From Stemphylium vesicarium (lineage: Eukaryota; Ascomycota; Dothideomycetes; Pleosporales; Pleosporaceae), in the NCBI GenBank assembly GCA_004380135.1, contig QXCR01000074.1, forward strand, positions 1-64,000: a stretch of 64,000 nucleotides of DNA. The letters are read 5' to 3'. Numbering within the stretch: position 1 is the first letter of the stretch; each line of letters starts with the position of its first letter. The notes under the pieces were generated by a model that was not told the DNA's origin, did not search any database, and saw nothing but the letters and a program-made list of their open reading frames with translations. Both the position numbers and the translations under genes were made by a program. Below, piece after piece: positions 1-9,851 of the stretch.

Positions 1-218
1 TGCTCATCATACCACGCCTGGCATTTACCACCGACTTCTTCTTGACGGTCAAACATGACGGCCTTGATTCCCTTTTGTTCTAACCGACCAGCCGCAGCCA
101 GACCGGCAGGGCCAGCGCCAATGATGCAAACTGGCTTTTCATCGCAATCGCAGCGACCCGTTGGGGCCGATAGTGTGAGCGAGGAGAGGGCGATCAATGG
201 GAGTACGCGCGACCACAT
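1..218 (-). CDS. Secreted FAD/NAD(P)-binding oxidoreductase, 5' end only
   Basis: The first 72 codons of a minus-strand gene that runs off the left edge. The ATG is at 218-216. Residues 1 to about 18 form a hydrophobic signal peptide (MWSRVLPLIALSSLTLSAP). A short Cys-containing linker (CDCDEKPVC) follows, then a dinucleotide-binding Rossmann motif GAGPAGLAAAGRLEQKG. An acidic residue/Arg region (VMFDRQEEVGGKCQAWYD) follows, as in FAD-dependent amine-oxidase-like and cyclopiazonate-dehydrogenase-like flavoproteins. The GxGxxG and the downstream GG are the FAD-binding part of that fold. Reaction and substrate cannot be inferred from this fragment. The signal peptide suggests a secreted or vacuolar flavoprotein. 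The motif call is firm. The subfamily is a guess from overall resemblance. The frame is open with no intron seen in the visible part. Confidence 0.8.
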   Translation of the reverse strand, partial: MWSRVLPLIALSSLTLSAPTGRCDCDEKPVCIIGAGPAGLAAAGRLEQKGIKAVMFDRQEEVGGKCQAWYDE

Positions 219-1424
219 ATTCGATATGATGATGGGTATGGATGGACGGGGCTGGGGGGGTTACTGGTATGGTTGGTATTTTGGTGGTGGAACATCGGGG
301 GGTAATGTTGAAAGAAAAACAATATCACTCACGACTTTTCATGACCAAAAACATGTCCTCTTTGCCTTGTATTTGTGAAGTTCCCCATGCATGTGAGGCG
401 ACGAGAAGGATACACTTGCTGCTCAAGTAATGCCCACTTCATTGATAGGGCTAGGCGCGCAGCTGCCCGCTATATAAGAAGCCCTCCGCTTTTTCCACCT
501 CTCTCTCTCTTATTCTCTCTTACTCCCTCTTCTTATCACCTCAAAATCCAAAATGTTCTGTGCAAGACAAATGCAACCCAGTCTCCACTCATGTCTGCCA
601 CCAAAAATTAAACAAAAGTCGACATCATGAATGTCTCGCCTCCTCTCATCCGTCTATCTTTCCATATCTGTCACTCTAAAATCTACCCCGATATGGCGTA
701 TGTGGATGACTCTTTCTACGCCTCGTGTTTTACTCTCGCTGAGCTCGAAAAAACGAAAAAAAAAACAAGAGATGTGAAGAGAGATTAGGCGCGTGGTATT
801 TTAAACAAAAAGGCACGAATTGGACTCTATGTTTTGGATTGCCGAGGGGAGGGGGTATAAAGTCTCTTCTCTTCCGCGGCGGAGAGATTTATTCTTTGGG
901 TTATACATTTCCGTGTCGTGTCAAAATCTCCAAGTAGGGAAGACATGTATTTCTGCTTGTTTGCTTCTAAAACCGCCACATCACCTGGCCATGTCTTCCC
1001 CCCACTGCGCCGGCTGTATTTAAAGAATTCACTGTTGAGGCCATTATGTCGACAGTGCCTATGAGCTCTCAGCTACACGGCTAGAATATATAACTTCTTT
1101 AATTATGAAGTGCAGCACTAGGACCTACAAATCCCGAGATTGGAATATGATGTCTTCTAAACACCTAAACGCGCACCAAAACCTTACATGTGGCTGTTGC
1201 CGTATACCAGGGCTATAGCGGGCAGCGGGGGGGGGGGGGGTAGGTAGGTGTGGAGGGGGTTGTGTATATAAACCCCCCTTATTCCCCTCTCTCTTTTTTC
1301 CTACTGCTATCATTGTACTCTTCTCTATACTACTAAAAAACCGATAACGGCTTCGTATGCGGCTTCTCCTTTTTGACTTTACAAAACTCGTGGTGAATCT
1401 GGCAACGTTTTTGTCTCCGTCCGT

Positions 1425-1500
1425 TTCAGAATCCACCGCAGGACGATTTTACGTCTTCGGCCTGCCGTTCTTCCTCGCAACTCCTCAAAAAACAAAGCGA
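1425..1500 (+). repeat. Dispersed repeat copy A (pairs with 1805-1872)
   Basis: This segment aligns by eye with 1805-1872. Both read AATCCA, then GACGAT or AACGAT, then a T-rich step, then GTCTTCGGC, then a C/T-rich stretch, then a run of A ending in AACAAAG. The two copies lie about 380 nt apart, downstream of the TATA boxes at 1265 and 1692 respectively. They therefore look like the 3' parts of two related units. Confidence 0.55.
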
Positions 1501-1804
1501 GAGAAGTGAAGTATTTCTCCGGTACTCTATCTTCGTATTATCTACACGCAGAGGTGGCGGTAAGAACAGGCTGGTGGTCAAGATATGCCGCGCCGGCTAA
1601 AACTACTGCGCAATATGCTTATGACTTTGCTCTCCTCTTAAAATCTACTAAAGAAATACTCATGTGGTGGACGAGGCGTAAGGAGTGCGCGTATAAAACA
1701 CACTCTCTTTTCTCTCTCCGCTTTCTTCTAATCACTACACCTCTTTCGTGTGCTCCTGGAAAAAACATGGTATAGCACATTCATGTGTCTTTGCCTCTTT
1801 CTCT

Positions 1805-1872
1805 TTCTAAAATCCAGATAGAACGATATTTATGTCTTCGGCTCCTCGTCCCTACTCTTTAAAACAAAGAAG
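1805..1872 (+). repeat. Dispersed repeat copy B (pairs with 1425-1500)
   Basis: Second copy of the element at 1425-1500. It shares AAATCCA, AACGAT, TGTCTTCGGC and a terminal AAAACAAAG. It sits about 115 nt downstream of the TATA box at 1692. A weaker third match, with a CGATATGGCG core and an A-run, lies near 675-775. Confidence 0.5.
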
Positions 1873-2076
1873 AAAATAAAATAAATACATGACCTGTGTG
1901 TCTCTGGTCTGCTGCTCTCCTTACATATATACGGGTCGATGGCAGTGAAAAATAGAAGACGATTAGAATCCATGTGATCGCTGGAACGTGAGCCGTAAAG
2001 TCCGTATTTACTGCTTTGCGCTTCTCCAAAAGCGAAATGACATATTACAATATAGAAAAGGGGTATGCGGCAAGGG

Positions 2077-2530
2077 TATACAAAGCACTCTCCCGACTCC
2101 GGGGAGTCTTCTTCTACATTTTGCATACCTTTTTTAAGATGTAGTCAAAATCCATCAAAGAGGACTTGTATGCGGCATATGTATATAAATCACCCCTTCT
2201 CCTCTAGAAACTCTTCCTACATTCCTTCTGCGTTGTTCTAGGAATTACTTGAAACAATCTATGGAGGACATGATGGGGGTGAGGCGTGGAGAGTGCGTAT
2301 ATAAACTACCCTTCCTCCTCGGGGAAGTCTTCTTCTACATCTTCTACACTTTATAAAAGGTTCAAAAAAGAAGTGATACAAGATCCTCTTATGTGGGCGA
2401 GGATGGGGGACTGCGTATATAAACCACACTCTCCCTACGCCGCCAAGTTCTTTCCGGTATATTCTGCCTCATCTCAAAAAAGTGCTAAAAGAGATCGGTA
2501 AAGAGTGGATGTACTTTCCCTTCTAAAAAC
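2077..2530 (+). repeat. Four tandem ~115-bp TATA units
   Basis: Four successive copies begin at the boxes at 2077, 2182, 2298 and 2416, with spacings of 105, 116 and 118 nt. Shared elements include GTATATAAA, then a CACTCTCCC-like tract, then CGGGGA/GTCTTCTTCTACAT (seen at 2099-2118 and 2319-2340). A run of A plus a G-rich stretch (GAGGCG or GCGAGG) precedes the next box. Similarity is clear by eye but well below identity, so the copies are old. The unit at 1692 shares the same GAGGCG/GTATAAAACACACTCTC arrangement. Confidence 0.6.
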
Positions 2531-2860
2531 GCAAGTGAACTCAAAGCGATGTCTCTCTTCTTCCCGACTTTGTCCGTCTCGAGAAAATCTTTGTCTAGAA
2601 TGGGTTTATGATAGGCTAATAGGTTGTTCTACTGTCCTTGAACGGATCCATGTCCGCGATCTATCTGCGTTTTTTTCGAAAATGTGCTTGCACTCAGACC
2701 CATGAACAATAGATGACGATGTAATCAAGCCAACGCGCGAGAACTTTGGCCGAGCTGTCATGCTAAATGGGCTGTAGCGAGCTTATAAAAGCTCTTGTCT
2801 ACCTTCTATTATTATTTCCTTATCCTCTTCCTAAATTGCGGAGTTCAAAACCCATGCCGA

Positions 2861-5800
2861 CAGAGGGTATGTTTCTATTCCCTCTTGGACCTGTTTAAAC
2901 CAGCCACCAGTTCTTTAGTCCCTACCACTACATCGATGGGTTCTTCTTGTCATTTTCTGAATAAGCACTCACCAGCAGATAAGCAGTGTAAAAGCATCTA
3001 CAAAAGCCCAAATACTTCCTCAATGTGAAAGACGGACAGTGCGCCGCTGCTAGCTACGAAGGAGACCTATGACATGTTGCAAAAGAGCATGTTGATACGC
3101 CAATGAAAACGTTACTGGCACCATGTCGTGTGCTTCTTGACAAAAAGCTCCACAGTGACGCCACTGCCGCAAACCAAGGGGCGCTTGGTCTATTGTTTGG
3201 CCGAGTAGGCGTGGGGCGGAGAGGACAGCAAAAAGATACAAGGATCAAGATTGGGTACCAGTGCGGGAAACAAAATAGTCCCGAGGGTAACATATGTCAT
3301 CTTGCGTGACATGTCGCCATTTGAGAGGTATTCACGTCGCCTTCGGGCTCGAGTTGGGTTGACTTGCACGGTCGATAGAAGAAGACCCCGGTCCCAGTGG
3401 CGGACCGCATCGTGGAGAGGATTCCGGCGCCCATCTCCCTCCTTAGCTTCCGCGTCATATGATTTGAAAACCCAACAGTACTTTTCCCAATCCCCAACCG
3501 CCAAGGTTGTCGTAGCCTCGAATCCGACCAGATGGTACAGCACGAGCGTCCCAACATCAGGACACGTGCGAGACATCTACCTCCGGTAACGTAACCGCAA
3601 AAGCCCTTCCCGGCGACGAGACATACATTAAGCGGCTCCGAGGACTGATAAGGGCATGTCACAGGGCTGATGCCAGTATGTCACCCCCATGTGAGGCTGA
3701 CGTTGCCTACACATATGTGGATGCACGTGGCTTGCAAAGAACGCCACTAGGGTCTCCCCATGGAGTGGTTACCTACCCTGCCTGGAGAAGAACCCAATGT
3801 GCCAGCCAGACTAGTTCCAGCGCGCGCCAAGGAGAAATGGGTAGTTAAAATGGTGAGCCATGAGTCAACACTTGTACATGGTCATGCGACTACATCGTAG
3901 AGCGCTGGGAAGTCCGAGGAGCTTCTCCCGTAACCACCCAACAAAACACTAACCTCGCATCCTCATTCGCAGCTACGTATGGCGCCGGCTTCAAGATAGT
4001 ACCGTTATTTCCCCCCTACCCCTCGTGCGCGTGGTACCTATGGGTGATGCCGGAAGAAAGCCATTTTTTTTCTTGCGCCAACGATAACCGCCAGGGTGGG
4101 TCCTCATTTTGGGCATTTCCGAGCCGCAAGTCCATAGCGACAGGCGAGCAAGGCGAAAAAGTGTGGGTCGGTAGGGCAGACATGAGCCGCAAAAGACCGT
4201 GGGTCCGGAACCCAATCGGGATGCTTTTGGGCTGCGAAGGATGCGAATGCTGAGACAAGAGTGACATGCTGCAATGATGTGAGTCACACACACATACACA
4301 TGCTGATAGGAGCGGGATCCCGTAGCTTCTTGCGGGTGTAGAGAGGAATGGGAAAGCGAAAATTCTGCTGAACCTGCATAGCGCGGCGATTACTGAAATT
4401 AAATGAATTTTTTAAAGAGGGCGACGATAATTTTCGGAGTGCGGGCGGAGTGGAGGATCTGTGGTGGGCGCGCCGCCGCTTAGCGAATGTCCCACGCGTT
4501 CCTCCACTCATCCCGCGCTAGCATAACGGCGAAGACGACGACGACTAAAAGAAGAATTGGCCAAAATTGTGAAATGAAGATTTATCTTCATTTGCTGTCA
4601 AAAACGCGGTGATGGTGTTCCGGAAAGACTGGGGTGCGGTGTGATGTTTGCTTGTACCTCTCCGAAGAGAAACCAGCAGGTCACGTAGGCGGTGGAGAAC
4701 ATGTAGATGGAGCTAATTGCGACCGCGATGCACTTTCAGATATAGTTTGCAGTCGGAAATGGTAAATTCCCATTACAACATCTGCATATAATGAGATATT
4801 GGGGAGGTCAAAATTCGTTGCGTCTACACATCACTCTTCGAATACTCCGCAGGAAGCTTTTGGTTGCCGTCCGTAGGCGCAAGATTGTGTCACAGTCACA
4901 CAATGGCCGCCGATGTCGCATCTGTAATCTGGCACAGGTTTCATGTCAAAGATCCTGATGTCTGCAGGGCGTTTGGATCTGCCCAAGTGATCAGCCTCAT
5001 TGCTTCACTGGTCGCACCAAGAGTCTAATCAGACGTCAGTGGGGTGTGGTCATGGGGGAGAGCCTCGCTGGGCATGCTCTGAACCCGAATACGTCCGCTG
5101 CCCCGCGCCAGGAAATCCATTGTTATCATCACAACAGGAACATAGAGGGTCATTGCGTGCGACGACTGCTTTAAAGACCTGGTGCTCGGCACTAGCTGAT
5201 GTCGCGCAGAATGCTGCAGCAGGGCCGAAGCGAACATAATCTTCTGGGTGGCACCTATGGCGGGGAAAGCTGGCTCGTGGGCGCAGGCCTGGGTTGAGTG
5301 AGAGGATGCGCATAGCAGCCACGATAGCACGAAGACTTGACATGATGGCTGATGGTGTAGGAGCATTGGACGAGCGGTCGCCCGTTGAGGGTCGGAGCAC
5401 TACGCTACTTGAGTTCACAGCAAGAAGGCGAGCGAATTGCAAAGGCGACTAGGATGCACCAAGTTGTAGCCGATGGTGGTGCATGTTGCGGACAACGACT
5501 CGAAGCTCGATTGGGAAACGACGAGAAGCTGAGATTGCGGAGATTCGCTGTACCATACTTCGCATGGTGGATCACGGCATGAGGTGCGGCGCGATTGTGA
5601 CTGCCACGGGACACGATAACGGTTGAAGTGAGTGTGACTATCGCCAGGCGCAGTGCTGTGAGAAGTGCAAGCTGCGGTTTTCATCTTGATTGAATGCGCA
5701 TCATTTGCGGCAATTGTGGCCAGATTTGTTGAGGCTATGGCTGTTCGATGTGGTGCGTCTGCTCACCGGAAGCATGGTGGGGTAGTAGTGTAGACTAGGC

Positions 5801-7457
5801 GAGTAAGCAACGCTTGACGGGCCGCGTGATGAGGGCTGCGTCCGAGGCGATTCGATGCCTTGGTTACACCGATACGCTGTCGTACTGGACGGTGCGCTAG
5901 TGGGTGGCAGGGAAGAGGTGGGCAACTGTGATTTGCGTGGTTCAACGGGCGAGTCGCCAGTCAGACTCGACACCGGATAAGAAGAGGGCGAGGTGGCGAA
6001 AGGACACATGTTTCGCGTCGCGTCCGCGAGAGATTAATGAAGGCAGCGATGCTGAGAGTGCTTTGTTGTTCCTGCATGGCCGCGGGCGATTGACGTGGCC
6101 GAGCCAGGAGCAAAGAGGTTAGGCGGCAATGAAAGAAAATGCAGTGATGAGGCTCAATGACGTGAACTGGGGAGAAGAGGATCGCGAGAAGAAAAAAAAA
6201 AGCCATAGAGCTAGGAAAAACTGCCCTGCAACCGTTCACCGTGCGAATGCTGCACGAAATCGAGAGGCAGGCGGTGATACACGATAGACAAGGCCAAGGT
6301 TTAGGCGGGACGAGACGTGATCAGCAGCGGAAGGCGCGAATCGAGGCTAGCAGGTGCACGACGAACACTCTTTACCGCACCGTTCGACATTGGCTGCGTT
6401 ACTGTGTGTGGTCGACCTGAGGGAGCGTCGTGACGTTTCGAGGCGGTGAGGATGCGCGCGCCGAAGAAGGTCGTCGCCAGAAGCGAAGGGCTCGCATGAA
6501 GAGGGCCGGGCAATCCCGGTTTCACCTCGCGGGCGTGGGCGTCTTTGACGGCCACTCAAACTGCTGGATGTTGCGCATCTGAGGCAGCCAATGGCCGACT
6601 GACTGGCTATTATTACCATTCAAGCCGACGGTGATCAGCATCAGGGTGGTAGGGTGGGTGGTGAAGCATTGTGGAGGAAAAGCGAAACTGTCACAGACTC
6701 GGCCTCGGACAGAGCCTACCATACCCCCCTAAGCAGACAAAGCCACGCTGCCGCAATTAACCACGAACCGCAGCGACTATCGACATGCATGCAACAAAAG
6801 GTTTTGGTGTGGCTGCTGCGTCACCTCGCCTGTTCTCTCGTAGAAGATGCGACTTTGTCGCCGTCGACGCGGCAAAACAGCCCCTCGTCCAACCGCTTAG
6901 TGTTGGAGGTTGACTGGGCAGCGACGGATGCGGTGCGCGCGCCCAACGACTAGACGCATGGCGCATGGCATAGGGCAGATTATAGTACCAGCCCGTTTTG
7001 AATTTTTACGGGCGGGGAAAAGTTTCCAGTGTCGAAGCCCGAATGCGCCATGCATGCCTGCCTGTCCTGTCCGCCTGCTGCACACCAAGTCGCTCGTCCG
7101 TCATACACTGCAGCAGTCGCGCATATCCTCTGCCCTCCTCCTCGCTCTGCCCCCGTCCCCCGCCGTCTTTTTTCTCTCCCACTTGCATCACCCCCATCTA
7201 CATGTCTCGCACTGGTCGCGAGACGGTCTTTCCCAGCCCTACGCCCATGCTGATAATGTGCCCTCGAACTCGCGCCTGATTATCAAGGATCGCCCCGCGA
7301 CACTTTTATTATCGATAGTAGCCGGCCCTCGAGCCGCTAGATATTTTGCCGACTCCTCCTTGCCCCCATCAGCAGGCCCGCGCTGCCCAATACTCACCAC
7401 CAAAAAATCCCATCGTCCCCGCTGCCACTACTACTGCCACTGTTTGCTGCTGCCGCC
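2861..7457. other. 4.6 kb without a supportable gene
   Basis: Open frames exist on both strands (for example around 3190-3660 minus and 5025-5440 minus). None has a recognisable motif, consistent third-position bias, or splice signals joining it to a neighbour. GC rises from about 4.9 kb onward, which lengthens chance frames. The last about 350 bases before 7458 are C/T-rich and are the likely promoter and 5' leader of the following gene. A minus-strand frame near 5341-5050 starts like a mitochondrial presequence but has no further support. Confidence 0.5.
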
Positions 7458-9851
7458 ATGGCGAGCGCGGATTTGCAACCCACCTGCGAGGACTACGATT
7501 CCGACCAGAGCGACGGCCCCCCAGAGTTCCAGGGCCGCCGGTCGCCCAATGCCGCTAATGTCTCCACCAAGCGCTCGCATCCCTCGGACTTGGATAAAGA
7601 AAAGCCGCCCGCACAGGAGAGGGTGCCGACCAACTTCGACCTTCGCTCCGACTCAGGGTACAGCAGCTACACCGCCGCCACCGTGAGCAGCACTAATTCT
7701 GCTCCAAGTGCCCCCTCCCAGCGCAGCCCGCCCGCCGCGAGTGCCACGGCTGCCCCCGTTCCTGCCCAACCCGAGGCACCAACACCACCACAGCCAAAGC
7801 CCCAAAGACGACCCACCCTGTCAGAGTCGCGCCCAAGCACCACCAGCACCAGCACCAGCACCAGCTCACGCCCCAAGCCCTCTGCCCGCACTTCGTCACA
7901 GTCGTCGAAGCCTGCTGTCATCCAGCGTAGGCCTACCATCACCCAGGATCGCCCGGACCGCAGCCGTCGTGACAGCAGAATCGATCCTGACGCATGCACC
8001 GATCCCAACTGCACTGAATGCCCACCCCCTCAACGCCGTCGACCTGACATCAAGCCTACCCAGTCCGCACGCGACGTAGACCGTACCTCTACCACTGACA
8101 CACGTTCCATGCGCTCCGACCCTGCCGGATACTACCAGAACCCGTCCTCTCCCACCCATACCCGCCGTCCGTCTCAGCTCAAGGAGACTGCCATTGTCCA
8201 GCCGGCCACCACCCGTCCACGCCGCCCTTCGTCTGCCCAGCAGCGCCCAATGAGCTACCACGGTGAACCCGGTCCCCAATACCATCGGGGACCAGCCATG
8301 CCCGTAGGATACCCACCCCAAGAATATGGCCCGCCGCCTTCCAACTCGGCCCAATGGCGCGGTATGCAACAGTACCCCGTGGGTTCCATGGGTCCTCCTA
8401 TGCATCCCTACGGTCAGGCCCCGGGTTACTCCCAGCAGTACCCCTATGGCCAGGCCCCGCCATACGAAACCCCACAGAGGCCCGGCATGCCGCCCCGCCA
8501 GTCCTTCAGTGCACGCACCGGGCCTGGTCCACTCGTTACCCAACCTCCTCGTGAGCAGCAGTATTCGGCAAGGTACACTCAGCCCCAGAGCGCCACTCAA
8601 GGCAGGTTCCCACAACCTTTGCCGATTGCGGATCAAGCCTACGCGAGCGACACCGGATCCGAGACGGAATCGTCCGAAGAGGAGGACGAATACTATGTCG
8701 GATCCGACCCACGCAACGCGCTTGCACTGGTGCCACCTCCAAGGCTCGCTCCAGCCAAACCCAAGTCGTCGAAGCCCAAGAAGCAGCAGCGACCACAAAT
8801 GACTCATGCCCATACAACCCAAGTGGTTGATGAGCGCTCTCTCCGCCGCATGTCTCAGATTCAACCACAGTCTCTGGTTATTGATGACCGTCGTCGCAAG
8901 CGTTCCTCGAGAACTATAGATCCGCCTCAACGCCGGGAGTCTGTCAGTCGCCCAGCTGCTCCACGCCAGGTACAATCCGATTACCCCACGTCTCGTGGGC
9001 AGATGGTCGTGGCCTCTACCAAGGCTGACCGACGTCGTTCCCGAGTCAATGAACAGTCGTATGAGGACTATGCCATCCAAGAGCGGGCAGCTGCAAGGGA
9101 GGCGGCTAAGGCTCGAGACCGCGAGGAACGAAGGTACGCTGCTGAGGCGACTGAGCGAAAACTCCAGAATCGCAATTCGAAGCAATATTATGAACCTCCT
9201 GCGGCCTTGTTCGATAGCGACGAGTCAGAGTCAGAATATTCAGAGGAGGAAAGACACATTCCCGAAGCACCAGCTCCTCCTCGCCGTCGCCGCCCCACTG
9301 ACGTCGGCCGTGCAAAGGGCAAAGAGCGTGCCCCTGAGCAGAAGACCAAGCGTATTGAGTCTGAGGCAGAACAGTACATCAGTGCTCAGCGCGGTACTCG
9401 CGAGCCATTGAACGACCCTATCCACAAAGCTGCGAGGAGATCAAGGGCACCATCCATGCCCTCACACTCGGGGTCTTCTGGAAGCGATAGGAGCCGAACC
9501 AACCACACTGCCGTTACCAACGACAACAATGAGATTCGCCTTCGAGTCGACGCGAACGCCCCACTCAGTCTGCAATTCAATGGCGACATGGAGGGTCGCA
9601 CACTCCGAATGATCCCAGGTGAAAACGGCATGGCTGATCTGGTCATCAGCGGAGGTCGCGGCGACAGCGTCTATCACAACAGTGAAAGAGGCAGCGTTAC
9701 CGATGAGAGAAACGCTGTGGCCTTGAGAAAACCACGCAGACAAGTAGAAGAGATGACCGAGGGAAGTACCGACAGCCGTCACCGCAAGAGGCGCGAGAGC
9801 CGTGTTGGCCAGCGACCTTTACGTCCGCGCGCCAACACCTACCGCGATTAG
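7458..9851 (+). CDS. Conserved fungal intrinsically disordered protein, 797 aa
   Basis: Single-exon gene with a perfect GCCGCCATGG start. The protein is almost entirely low complexity. Residues about 1-230 are Ser/Pro/Thr/Arg-rich with a small Cys cluster (DACTDPNCTEC, near 180). A Tyr/Pro/Gly/Gln-rich segment follows (about 270-380, PYGQAPGYSQQYPYG). Acidic clusters ETESSEEEDE and SDESESEYSEEE alternate with basic KRR-type stretches. A helical, charged AAREAAKARDREER segment lies near 550. Only residues about 690-740 (EIRLRVDANAPLSLQFNGD) look folded and family-conserved. No enzyme motif, membrane segment or signal peptide is visible. The composition suggests a nuclear or scaffold protein, which is inference. 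Numerous RRRS/RRPS-type sites would suit kinase control. Long reverse-strand frames inside the gene are shadows. Confidence 0.85.
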   Translation: MASADLQPTCEDYDSDQSDGPPEFQGRRSPNAANVSTKRSHPSDLDKEKPPAQERVPTNFDLRSDSGYSSYTAATVSSTNSAPSAPSQRSPPAASATAAPVPAQPEAPTPPQPKPQRRPTLSESRPSTTSTSTSTSSRPKPSARTSSQSSKPAVIQRRPTITQDRPDRSRRDSRIDPDACTDPNCTECPPPQRRRPDIKPTQSARDVDRTSTTDTRSMRSDPAGYYQNPSSPTHTRRPSQLKETAIVQPATTRPRRPSSAQQRPMSYHGEPGPQYHRGPAMPVGYPPQEYGPPPSNSAQWRGMQQYPVGSMGPPMHPYGQAPGYSQQYPYGQAPPYETPQRPGMPPRQSFSARTGPGPLVTQPPREQQYSARYTQPQSATQGRFPQPLPIADQAYASDTGSETESSEEEDEYYVGSDPRNALALVPPPRLAPAKPKSSKPKKQQRPQMTHAHTTQVVDERSLRRMSQIQPQSLVIDDRRRKRSSRTIDPPQRRESVSRPAAPRQVQSDYPTSRGQMVVASTKADRRRSRVNEQSYEDYAIQERAAAREAAKARDREERRYAAEATERKLQNRNSKQYYEPPAALFDSDESESEYSEEERHIPEAPAPPRRRRPTDVGRAKGKERAPEQKTKRIESEAEQYISAQRGTREPLNDPIHKAARRSRAPSMPSHSGSSGSDRSRTNHTAVTNDNNEIRLRVDANAPLSLQFNGDMEGRTLRMIPGENGMADLVISGGRGDSVYHNSERGSVTDERNAVALRKPRRQVEEMTEGSTDSRHRKRRESRVGQRPLRPRANTYRD

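Larger units (their letters stand above)
461..2860 (+). repeat. Degenerate series of TATA-box plus pyrimidine-tract units
   Basis: This stretch contains repeated core-promoter-like units on the plus strand. Each is a TATA-type box followed by a C/T-rich tract and often a TCTTCGGC-type element. Boxes are at 471 (TATATAAG), 856 (TATAAA), 1265 (TATATAAA), 1692 (TATAAAA), 2077 (TATACAAA), 2182, 2298 and 2416 (all TATATAAA) and 2784 (TATAAAA). The outer units are spaced about 370-490 nt. The block 2077-2416 is spaced about 105-118 nt. No unit is followed by a convincing open reading frame, and the short frames overlapping them look random. A G14 homopolymer sits at 1227-1240. The units may be decayed copies of a repeated transcription unit or a local satellite; the sequence alone does not say which. 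Confidence 0.6.

Noticed and set aside
5025..5442. Minus-strand frame with a presequence-like start (MSSLRAIVAAMRIL)
   Set aside because: No downstream domain, no splice partner, and equally long frames on the other strand at the same place.
6910..7686. 258-codon plus-strand frame overlapping the start of the 7458 gene
   Set aside because: Low-complexity Pro/Arg/Ser reading in another frame, covering the promoter and a shadow of the real coding sequence.
7896..9185. 429-codon minus-strand open frame
   Set aside because: Lies wholly inside the disordered-protein gene; it is the reverse shadow of a GC-rich, stop-poor coding region.
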